64,000 bases of DNA, from positions 1 to 64,000 of IMG/VR virus record IMGVR_UViG_3300046001_006396. The stretch is one strand, 5' to 3'. Each line of letters begins with the position of its first letter. Positions within the stretch are counted from its first letter, which is position 1. The position numbers were made by a program, and so were the translations under genes. This stretch comes from a virus. Under the pieces are notes generated by a model. That model had not been told where the DNA came from. It was given only the letters and a program-made list of their open reading frames with translations, and ran no database searches. Below, one piece after another: positions 33,397-41,217 of this stretch.

Positions 33397-35271
33397 ATGC
33401 CGACCCAAAACATTAATAATTACTTTAAGACTAAATATCATTCAAAATTAGATAATAATCATTATTTTGATTTGACTTTAGCTTCGGACGAAAGAGACTA
33501 CGATGAAGAAGTGGTCTTCTCTACCGACATTATTGCATATAATGACGGAGACAGGCTACCAATATTAATTGATTTAAGTGATAGTAATACATCAATACAA
33601 CCACTAATATCGTATGGTCAATATATTTCTGGAAACACTTTAGTTTCAAAAAATTATTATAACCCAAACAATTTAGATTTAACTTGTTTGTCGGCATTTA
33701 CAGAAACTTGTGATATTGGTTTGGTTGGTACCGATAATGGTTTGTTCAGGACTATGTCAGGACAAACGTTATACTACACAATGGGTATTAGAAATGACTA
33801 TAAATTTAATCCACATTATAGAGATAGAAGATTTAAAATGCATCCTGTAACAGGATACACCCAATCACCAAATGTTGTTTTTTCAGGTAGACCAAAAAAC
33901 GTTTTATATAATATTGTTTCAGGAACTTCTGCGAACGTGACTTACTATCAGGAATTATACGGAGGGTTTTATCAAGGGTTTTATAAATTAAATGGGTATG
34001 ATTACGAAGTTTTCCCTGAAAGGGTTAACAAAGGATGGTCTGTTGAAATGATGCTTAGGCCAAGACGTGTTGATTTATATAGTTATAACCCACTAAGTCA
34101 ACAATATTTAAATGATATCTACCCTGAAAATGAGGGAACATTTTTTTATTTTGGTACAAGATCGGAAAACAAATATTTTCATTATCCCGACGGAACAAAT
34201 GACGGAGATAGTGGATACACAAGAGTAACTTCAGGATTTACTTGTTTTGAAAGTTGTAAATGTTCAAATAGTGCGGTAACAAATGCTGACTGTGTTAGTG
34301 TTTATCCTGTTTCAGGAACAACTACAGAACATAATATTGGGTGTAATTGTGGTTGTGCGTCAACATACCAAGTTTCATTACCTGAAACTGATCCTAAATT
34401 TGACGTACTATCAAACGCTCTATCATTTAGATTTGATGGGTGTTCGGTTAATCCTAGTATCGCCGTTAAATATATAAAAATAACAGGAGATTGTGTAACA
34501 ACAGGAACGTGTAGTACGACAGGAGTCACATTCCAAACAGGATATACAATAAATGAAATTATCTCGCCACCAATATATAATATTTGTTCATATAACTGTA
34601 ACGACGTTGTTGATGATAGATGGGTTATGATAAGTGCGGTTTTTGAAAGATATGAATACTTAGAAGATTGTGATTTATTAAATAAAGGTGGAGTTAACGA
34701 TTTATTGACTGTTACATACCAATCTTCAATTGATAAACAAAGTTATAAATTAATTTCACCTCCTGAAACACATTCAGGATCAACAATGGAACCAAAAATT
34801 TATAAAATAGATTTTAATAGAAAATGGTTTGATGAAATCAAATATAGGTTAGGAAAATTAAAAATTTATGTTAATGGATATCTATTAATGATTATTGAGG
34901 ATTTTGAGGAAATAATACCTAGACAATTAAATACGGAAAAAGAAAAACAAGTTGGTGTTCCTTTTAATATATCATTTGGGGGCGGGACTCAAGGTCTGCA
35001 TGACCATCTAATATTTTCAGGTTGTTCATTACCTAACGGACCATATGTACAGGACCCTGAATTATTTCCTACTGATATTTTATCTGCTACAACTTTAAGT
35101 GGTTTGAGTAGTGATATATTAATAGAACAAAACTTTGGGGGGTCTTTTATGGGGGCAATTTCACAATTTAGAATGTATGTTGAACCTTTAAGTTCCCCAC
35201 AAGTACAACATAATTTTAGAATATTAAAAGACAAATATAATCTATTAGATTATTGGTGTCCTGATTGTTAA
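33397..35271 (+). CDS. Cysteine-rich virion structural protein with lectin-like fold segments
   Basis: The 624-residue protein starts MPTQNINNYFKTKYHS. It has at least 18 cysteines, clustered at about 286-325 (TCFESCKCSN, GCNCGC), at 360-410 and at the C-terminal WCPDC. Segments such as WSVEMMLRPRRV (about 215-226), DDRWVMISAVFERYE (about 405-419) and KLKIYVNGYLLMIIEDF (about 487-503) follow the strand pattern of LamG/concanavalin-like domains, so a carbohydrate-binding decoration or fibre part is possible. There is no signal peptide. It starts a plus-strand unit 11 nt after a TATTTATC element. Confidence 0.65.
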   Translation: MPTQNINNYFKTKYHSKLDNNHYFDLTLASDERDYDEEVVFSTDIIAYNDGDRLPILIDLSDSNTSIQPLISYGQYISGNTLVSKNYYNPNNLDLTCLSAFTETCDIGLVGTDNGLFRTMSGQTLYYTMGIRNDYKFNPHYRDRRFKMHPVTGYTQSPNVVFSGRPKNVLYNIVSGTSANVTYYQELYGGFYQGFYKLNGYDYEVFPERVNKGWSVEMMLRPRRVDLYSYNPLSQQYLNDIYPENEGTFFYFGTRSENKYFHYPDGTNDGDSGYTRVTSGFTCFESCKCSNSAVTNADCVSVYPVSGTTTEHNIGCNCGCASTYQVSLPETDPKFDVLSNALSFRFDGCSVNPSIAVKYIKITGDCVTTGTCSTTGVTFQTGYTINEIISPPIYNICSYNCNDVVDDRWVMISAVFERYEYLEDCDLLNKGGVNDLLTVTYQSSIDKQSYKLISPPETHSGSTMEPKIYKIDFNRKWFDEIKYRLGKLKIYVNGYLLMIIEDFEEIIPRQLNTEKEKQVGVPFNISFGGGTQGLHDHLIFSGCSLPNGPYVQDPELFPTDILSATTLSGLSSDILIEQNFGGSFMGAISQFRMYVEPLSSPQVQHNFRILKDKYNLLDYWCPDC

Positions 35272-35281
35272 TACATTTAAT

Positions 35282-35635
35282 ATGGAATTTTTTATACAAC
35301 AAAACTCAAGTTTACCAATCCTTAAAATGGATGTGGTTAAAGACGGAAGAACAGATTCTACAATTAACCTATATGAAATATTGGATAATAGTAACATTAG
35401 ATTTTCTATGAAAAATATTGATAATGGTACTCAAAAAATATTTATGCAACCAGCTTATCTAACGGAAAAAACTGGAATAAGTGATTACTCACCAAAAGAA
35501 TATTACATTTATTATAAATGGGCACCAAAAGACACGAATAAAAAAGGGAGGTATGTAGGTGAATTTTTACTTGTATTGGAAAATGGAGAACTAATAACCC
35601 CAATACGAGAAAATTTATACATCAATATTATTTGA
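35282..35635 (+). CDS. BppU N-terminal-like small virion protein
   Basis: The 117-residue product is all beta: 'ILKMDVVKDGRTDSTINLYE' at the start, then NIRFSMKNIDNGTQ (about 38-51), YYKWAPKDTNKKGRYVGEF (about 79-97) and a closing LENGELITPIRENLYINI. The order (Kx..D....l...., vxFsMxn, YxWxxxDT...G.Y..EF, dG...TxP) is that of the Ig-like domain at the N-terminus of phage baseplate upper protein BppU. It probably docks a fibre or decorates the virion. It lies 10 bp after the cysteine-rich gene. Confidence 0.6.
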   Translation: MEFFIQQNSSLPILKMDVVKDGRTDSTINLYEILDNSNIRFSMKNIDNGTQKIFMQPAYLTEKTGISDYSPKEYYIYYKWAPKDTNKKGRYVGEFLLVLENGELITPIRENLYINII

Positions 35636-35654
35636 CATTTTAGGGTTTAAATCG

Positions 35655-35662
35655 TATTTATT
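35655..35662 (+). promoter_or_regulatory. TATTTATT motif upstream of DNA polymerase
   Basis: The sequence CGTATTTATTAGGTAAGG lies 60 nt before ATG 35723. The core matches the late element but the distance is larger than for the other copies, and the gene is expected to be early, so chance is possible. Confidence 0.3.
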
Positions 35663-35722
35663 AGGTAAGGGAAATCACATCTTAGTTGTGAGTATAATAA
35701 CCCAAACTTAAAAAATATAATT

Positions 35723-38623
35723 ATGGTTCCACAAGAAGAAATTGAACGTTTTCTATTAGGAGAAGACGATGAAAAATATATCGTATCGTTAGAATACGAT
35801 TACAAATCCTCAAAAATTTATAAAGTTATTCAAGACCCCGTTAAAGGTAAACTTTTACGTATGGACACATTTATTCCATTTGCTTGGGTTGGTGACCTTA
35901 AAAGTAAAAACTTTTATAAGGGTAATAAAGACCTTCAAAAAAAGGCAATGTCTGAAAACGGCATCATCATAGAAAAATTAGAGGACAAGGGAGATGAAAG
36001 ATTAAAGAGTGGTTTGACTTTTATGGTTAAATCTACCAAGTCGTATTCAAACCTTGTAAACTTTTTTAAAATGGGTGGACTTGACCCTTGGGGTAGGGAT
36101 AATTCAGATGTGATTACAATTTTATCTCCTGTTGAACAATACCTAATCCAAAAAAGTAAAAGGTTATTTAAAGGGTTTGACGAATACGATGAGATTCACA
36201 GATTTGTATTTGATATTGAGACCACGGGTTTAGACCCAAAAACAAGTAAAATGTTTTTGATTGGGATGAAAGACAACCGTGGTTTTATAAAATTATTATC
36301 TGCACAAAACGAAGATGAGGAAAGACAAATGATTGTTGAGTTTTTTAGAACAATTGATGAATTAAAGCCGTCACTCATTGGTGGGTACAACTCGGCATTC
36401 TTTGACTTCCCATACATTTTAAAAAGAGCGGAAATATTAAAACTAAACATTAAAAAGATATCAAAAACTTTACATCCTGATTATTCTTTAAAACAAAAGG
36501 ATGGAATTTTAAAGTTGGCAAATGAGATGGAACCTTATGTTCAAACTCAAATGTGGGGATATAATATTGTTGATATTGCACACGCAGTTCGTAGAGCTCA
36601 AGCAATCAACTCAGATATTAAAAGTTGGTCCTTGAAGTATATAACCAAATTTATTGAAGCAGAAAAAGAAAATCGTGTCTATGTTGACGGTGATAAGATT
36701 GGTAAAATCTATTTTGATAATGAGGATTATTGGATGAATAAAGAAAATGGTAATTATAAAAAGGTTGGTATTAATGAAAAAATAGATAGTATTTGTTCAA
36801 GAAGAGATGATGTCTATTTTAAAACTAACGGTTCAAAAATTATTGAGGATTATCTTGACGATGACTTATATGAAACAATGGTTGTTGACGAACAGTTCAA
36901 TCAAGCAAACTTTTTACTTTCTAAACTTGTACCAACAACATATGAAAGGCTATCAACAATGGGTACCGCCACATTATGGAAAATGATTATGTGTGCGTGG
37001 TCATATAAACATAATTTAGCAATTCCAAAGAAAAAAGAAAAACGAAAATTTACAGGAGGTCTTTCTCGTTTGGTTCAGGTTGGTTACTCAAGAAACGTAT
37101 TGAAACTTGACTACTCGTCACTATATCCATCTATTCAGTTGGTTCACGATGTGTTTCCTTCTTGTGACGTTACGGGAGCGATGAAGAGTATGTTAAAGTA
37201 TTTCCGTGATACTCGTATTAAATACAAGAACTTGGCTGGTGAATATAAATCAATAGACTTAAAGGCGTCAATTTCATATGATAGAAAACAGTTACCAATT
37301 AAAATCTTTATTAACGCATTCTTTGGTTCGTTATCCGCCCCTCACGTATTTCCTTGGGGTGATATTGATATGGGTGAACAGATTACTTGTACGGGTAGAC
37401 AGTATCTTCGTCAGATGATTATGTACTTTATGAAACGAGGTTACGTTCCTTTGGTAATGGATACGGATGGTGTTAACTTTGAAACTCCTAAAGATAGGGA
37501 GACCTACACATATGTCGGTAAAGGATTAAACGGTTTGGTTAAACAGGGTAAAGAATATGTAGGTGCAGAAGCAGATGTTGCAGAATACAATGACTTATTT
37601 ATGAGAAATGAAATGGGTCTTGATATTGATGGTGTATGGCCAGCAACTATTAACGTTGCCCGTAAAAACTACGCATTACTTACAGATAAAGGTAAAGTTA
37701 AACTTACAGGTAACTCAATTAAATCTAAAAAACTTCAAACATATGTTGCAGAGTTTTTGGATAAAGGATTAAGAATGTTACTTGATGGTAAAGGTGGAGA
37801 GTTTTTAGATTTCTATTATGAATATGTAAGTAAAATTTATAATAGAGAAATACCACTTGCAAAGATTGCAAATAAGGCCCGTGTTAAACAATCAATTGAT
37901 GACTATAAAGTTCATGTCACAAAAACAACCAAATCAGGAAGTTTAATGTCACGTCAAGCGCATATGGAACTTTTAATTAATAACGGTAAAAACCCAGGAT
38001 TGGGTGATACTATCTTCTATGTTAATAATGGTGAAAAGAAATCTCACGGGGACGTTCAAAAGAAAACAACCAAGATGACTAAAAAACAAATTGAGGATTA
38101 CACAAATATTCACGGAGCGGTTCCACCTGAAATGTTATCAAAAAGTGAGGTTATTTTGAATTGTTATATGATTGATGAAAAAGAGATTGAAAACAATCCT
38201 GACTTGTTGGGTGAATATAATGTACCAAGATATTTGGCATCATTTAACAAAAGAATTGAACCCCTACTTGTTGTGTATAGTCCTGACATTAGACAAGACA
38301 TTTTAATTGAGGACCCCAAAGACCAACCAATATTTACTAAATCCCAAACAGAATTAGGAAGAGGGTTTCCGATGAAAGAAAAGGACCAAGATAACTTAGA
38401 TGAGGTTTTGACTTTATCTGATATGGAAATTAACTTTTGGCAATCTGTTGGTATTGACCCGTATTATATGTACATAGACGATACCATTAATTTAGTGGAT
38501 ATAGATAGAGTTAATCACAATAATAAATTAATGATTGAAACTAAAAGAGTTGAGAAGGTTGACGAGGACGATATCTTTGAATATGATGTAGATGGGGATT
38601 TAATGACCCACATTTTTGATTAA
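35723..38623 (+). CDS. 43: Family B DNA polymerase (gp43-like)
   Basis: The 966-residue replicative polymerase has a 3'-5' exonuclease domain: Exo I FDIETTGLD (about 163-171) and Exo II GGYNSAFFDFPY (about 221-232). The palm has motif A LKLDYSSLYPSIQ (about 459-471), motif B KIFINAFFGSLSAP (about 527-540), motif C VMDTDGVNF (about 578-586) and a KxY-type ARKNYALL (about 647-654). Motif C is DTDG where most family B enzymes have DTDS. It is slightly longer than T4 gp43 (898). It ends at a strong hairpin and T-run. Confidence 0.97.
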   Translation: MVPQEEIERFLLGEDDEKYIVSLEYDYKSSKIYKVIQDPVKGKLLRMDTFIPFAWVGDLKSKNFYKGNKDLQKKAMSENGIIIEKLEDKGDERLKSGLTFMVKSTKSYSNLVNFFKMGGLDPWGRDNSDVITILSPVEQYLIQKSKRLFKGFDEYDEIHRFVFDIETTGLDPKTSKMFLIGMKDNRGFIKLLSAQNEDEERQMIVEFFRTIDELKPSLIGGYNSAFFDFPYILKRAEILKLNIKKISKTLHPDYSLKQKDGILKLANEMEPYVQTQMWGYNIVDIAHAVRRAQAINSDIKSWSLKYITKFIEAEKENRVYVDGDKIGKIYFDNEDYWMNKENGNYKKVGINEKIDSICSRRDDVYFKTNGSKIIEDYLDDDLYETMVVDEQFNQANFLLSKLVPTTYERLSTMGTATLWKMIMCAWSYKHNLAIPKKKEKRKFTGGLSRLVQVGYSRNVLKLDYSSLYPSIQLVHDVFPSCDVTGAMKSMLKYFRDTRIKYKNLAGEYKSIDLKASISYDRKQLPIKIFINAFFGSLSAPHVFPWGDIDMGEQITCTGRQYLRQMIMYFMKRGYVPLVMDTDGVNFETPKDRETYTYVGKGLNGLVKQGKEYVGAEADVAEYNDLFMRNEMGLDIDGVWPATINVARKNYALLTDKGKVKLTGNSIKSKKLQTYVAEFLDKGLRMLLDGKGGEFLDFYYEYVSKIYNREIPLAKIANKARVKQSIDDYKVHVTKTTKSGSLMSRQAHMELLINNGKNPGLGDTIFYVNNGEKKSHGDVQKKTTKMTKKQIEDYTNIHGAVPPEMLSKSEVILNCYMIDEKEIENNPDLLGEYNVPRYLASFNKRIEPLLVVYSPDIRQDILIEDPKDQPIFTKSQTELGRGFPMKEKDQDNLDEVLTLSDMEINFWQSVGIDPYYMYIDDTINLVDIDRVNHNNKLMIETKRVEKVDEDDIFEYDVDGDLMTHIFD

Positions 38624-38952
38624 GAATTTTTTAGACCGTCGGAGGATAGAATATACCAATATTCTCCGACTTTTTTAAACTCCACACAAGAACCTTTATC
38701 TAACTCAACCTCATTAAATTCCTCGTCTATTTTTTTATCACTACTAACAATAACATGAGTTAATGATTTAACGACAACGTGGTCTGTTGTATTTGAATCT
38801 AAAAATAAATTACAAGAATCAACACCTTTTACTATTATTGTATATTCACCATTTGTTGAGTAATCTCCGTTTGATAAAATAATAGAATCTGATGTTTTAA
38901 TCTCATAACCATTAATGATTCTTAAAGATGGTTGAGATCTAAAAATAGCCAT
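38620..38952 (-). CDS. Small beta-rich protein, unknown function
   Basis: The 110-residue product starts MAIFRSQPSLRIINGYEI and consists of alternating strands (IILSNGDYS, YTIIVKGVDSCNLFL, HVIVSSDKK) ending VGEYWYILSSDG. The pattern fits a small virion or head-tail decoration protein. It converges on the polymerase gene with a 4-bp overlap and carries the polymerase terminator within its 3' coding part. It follows the neck gene by 6 bp. Confidence 0.6.
   Translation of the reverse strand: MAIFRSQPSLRIINGYEIKTSDSIILSNGDYSTNGEYTIIVKGVDSCNLFLDSNTTDHVVVKSLTHVIVSSDKKIDEEFNEVELDKGSCVEFKKVGEYWYILSSDGLKNS
38638..38676 (+). terminator. Intrinsic terminator after DNA polymerase, inside the antisense gene
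   Basis: On the plus strand GTCGGA (38638-38643) pairs with TCCGAC (38665-38670), and inside it GAATAT (38649-38654) pairs with ATATTC (38659-38664) around an ACCA loop; TTTTTT follows at 38671-38676. It begins 15 bp after the polymerase stop and lies in the coding region of the 110-residue minus-strand gene. Confidence 0.75.
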
Positions 38953-38958
38953 AATAAA

Positions 38959-40077
38959 TTATATGATATTATACGGGCTAGTAAATGCTCTATATTTTAA
39001 TGCCTTATTCATATTTTCGGCCTGTAAACCCTTTATTTCCCATTGTTTTTCAGGTCTTAATCTCTCAAGTCTTAGTTTTAATTCTTCCCACAATAAGTTT
39101 TTTTCATCTTTTGCTTCGGTCTGTAAAGACGTGTATTCTAAAGTTAATTCAGAATCCGGTGTTTTTAAATTACCACTATACTTACCTCTAACTCTTGCCA
39201 AAGTTTCTTTACAATATGCGGTAAACCATCGTCTAACCCAAGTTTGTGCGGGCGAATTTAAATCAGTCCAAGACATTTCATCAATAGGAACATCTGAAGG
39301 TAATCTTACAACGTCAGGATTTTTTGCTAAACAATCTTCACGATCAAAAGTATCATAATACCAATACCAAACTCTGTAGTCGTGTCTTTTCATATTACCA
39401 AAATCAAATTTTCCACCAGGTACATTCATTAGATGAATTGCCTTTTTACCTTCAGGAAGTGCAGTCACTCTGTAAGTTAATTCTCCTGTGATAATTCTTC
39501 TTTTCATACTAATGTCAGACATCCTTAAAAGAATATCAAATGCCGGCGTAACAAAATAGTTACCTGTTGTACCCATTTGTGAAAACCCTGCACCACCACC
39601 AAGTCCGATACCACCAAATCCACCAAATCCACCCATAAATGGATCAAAATATGCCGCGTCTAATTCTGACCTTGAGAACCATAATAGTTCATTTAATTCT
39701 CTACCTGCGGGTATTTCATATATTTGTTGGTGGGGTATCAAATCTATATAATCTTTTTTCAAAACGTAGTCCCCTCCGGCTTGTAGTCCCACAATTTTAG
39801 AATACGAGTAAGTGTATTGAGTTTCCCAATCTAAACTTCTTGTTGTAAATGCCCTTGTAACTGACTGCTCATCCAAGTTTAATCCGTATAATGATGACCA
39901 TTGGCTTTCAATTAACCAATCATTTACGTGTTGTGCATAATCTTGTATTGATAACTCAAGTAATGAGTCCATCATCTCATCTTCTAACTCAACGGAACGT
40001 AAGGGTGCTCCCAAAAGATTTTTAATTCTTTTATACAACTTACTTCTTTCAGGTTCTGCTATGATATTTGTTGACAT
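38959..40077 (-). CDS. 13: gp13-like neck (head completion) protein
   Basis: The 372-residue protein's N-terminal half has the pattern of T4-like gp13 proteins: LYKRIKNLLGAPLRSVELEDEMMDSLL (split: RIKNLLGAPL about 17-26; ELEDEMMDSLLELSIQDY about 31-48), a short helix followed by a 'LGaP...e.dD.mDd.L' region. A glycine-rich insertion GGFGGFGGIGLGGGAG is at about 149-164. The C-terminal part (about 280-372) is helical. The family closes the head after packaging and joins head to tail. It is preceded at 13 nt by a TATTTATA element. Confidence 0.65.
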   Translation of the reverse strand: MSTNIIAEPERSKLYKRIKNLLGAPLRSVELEDEMMDSLLELSIQDYAQHVNDWLIESQWSSLYGLNLDEQSVTRAFTTRSLDWETQYTYSYSKIVGLQAGGDYVLKKDYIDLIPHQQIYEIPAGRELNELLWFSRSELDAAYFDPFMGGFGGFGGIGLGGGAGFSQMGTTGNYFVTPAFDILLRMSDISMKRRIITGELTYRVTALPEGKKAIHLMNVPGGKFDFGNMKRHDYRVWYWYYDTFDREDCLAKNPDVVRLPSDVPIDEMSWTDLNSPAQTWVRRWFTAYCKETLARVRGKYSGNLKTPDSELTLEYTSLQTEAKDEKNLLWEELKLRLERLRPEKQWEIKGLQAENMNKALKYRAFTSPYNII

Positions 40078-40086
40078 AAGACTTTT

Positions 40087-41205
40087 TTATATAAATATCT
40101 TTTTGGTTAAAATACTTTCATTCAATTTCTTTTTTGTTTGTGATAAGTATTGGTCTGAAACAAAATTCCAATTAACTACTTTCCAAAAATTATGAATATA
40201 TTTGTCCCTTTCGTTTTTATATTTTAGATAATATGCATGTTCCCACAAATCTAAACCAAGTAAAGGGTACCCCCCATTTTTTTCAGTATCCATTAACGGA
40301 TTGTCTTGGTTAGGTGTTGTGACAATTTTTAAGTTATTAGTTTTATTAATAATTAACCATACCCACCCAGAACCAAATCTTGTCTTTGCAATTTCCTCAA
40401 ACTTTTCTTTAAACTCTTCTAAAGACCCAAAAGTTTTTTCAATTTTAAATAATAGTGGGTTTTTTAATTCCGTTCTTTTAGGTGTTAACATTTTCCAAAA
40501 TAATGCATGATTAAATGCGCCACCACCATTATTTTTAACTTTTTTATTAAACTTTGATATTTTTTTTACGATATCAATTAAATCAAGGTCCTTTCCCGAC
40601 ATTTTTTCTAATTCTAAATTTAATTTCTCAACATACCCTTTATAATGTTTATTATAGTGAGTTTTCATAGTTTCATCATCAATAAACGACGATAAAGAAT
40701 CAAACTCATAAGGTAGTTTTTCAATGGTAATTTTTTTTATTTCCGTAATGATGTTGGTTTTAGAAACCGAATCTTCGTTGATTAGTTTCTCTAATTCTTT
40801 AATTCTTTCATTAAACAATGAATAAATGTTTTTTTCATCCTTTTTGTGTCTACGTTCAAATCTTTTTACCAATTCACCCGACCTTTCATTAGCCTTATTT
40901 TCGTTTTTACCCCCGATATCCGGACCCTTATCCATGTTTTCAATGGTTCTTTGGTACTCGTGAGCCCATTCGTGTGCTATAGTTCTAAGAATGTCTCTAT
41001 TCATTCTATCTTTAACTAATATTTTTATAATGTGTTTATTAGTTCTTGAACCCGTAGACATTTTACCATAACGAGATTTTAAAAATTCAATTGTAATATC
41101 TTTTTTTAATGGTAATTTTCTTTTTAAGAAACTGATAAAATTGTCTAATAATTGTTCGTCATCTGAATCAACGTTAAACCCAACAAATTTTTTATTTACT
41201 CTCAT
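40087..41205 (-). CDS. Fusion of HExxH metallopeptidase-like domain and Fe/Mn superoxide dismutase
   Basis: The 372-residue protein has two domains. Residues about 1-125 carry HEWAHEYQ (HExxH at 78-82) with a downstream ENKANE (Glu102 as possible third ligand), a gluzincin-type metallopeptidase pattern. Residues about 162-355 are a full superoxide dismutase: LPYEFDSL (164-171), metal ligands His183, His233 (FNHALFW), Asp319 and His323 (GLDLWEHAYY), and the His30/Tyr34 equivalents His187 and Tyr191. Gly229 and Gln300 (TPNQD) match the manganese-type pattern of E. coli SodA (Gly77, Gln146). No signal peptide. A TATTTATT element is 4 nt upstream of the start. Confidence 0.9.
   Translation of the reverse strand: MRVNKKFVGFNVDSDDEQLLDNFISFLKRKLPLKKDITIEFLKSRYGKMSTGSRTNKHIIKILVKDRMNRDILRTIAHEWAHEYQRTIENMDKGPDIGGKNENKANERSGELVKRFERRHKKDEKNIYSLFNERIKELEKLINEDSVSKTNIITEIKKITIEKLPYEFDSLSSFIDDETMKTHYNKHYKGYVEKLNLELEKMSGKDLDLIDIVKKISKFNKKVKNNGGGAFNHALFWKMLTPKRTELKNPLLFKIEKTFGSLEEFKEKFEEIAKTRFGSGWVWLIINKTNNLKIVTTPNQDNPLMDTEKNGGYPLLGLDLWEHAYYLKYKNERDKYIHNFWKVVNWNFVSDQYLSQTKKKLNESILTKKIFI
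40090..40097 (-). promoter_or_regulatory. TATTTATA motif, candidate late promoter for the neck gene
   Basis: The minus strand reads AGATATTTATATAAAAAAG, 12 nt before ATG 40077. It overlaps the last codons of the upstream SOD-fusion gene. Confidence 0.55.
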
Positions 41206-41209
41206 AATA

Positions 41210-41217
41210 AATAAATA
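41210..41217 (-). promoter_or_regulatory. TATTTATT motif upstream of the SOD-fusion gene
   Basis: The minus strand reads GATATTTATTTATT directly before ATG 41205, with only 4 nt between core and start. The helicase gene upstream ends at 41218. Confidence 0.5.
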
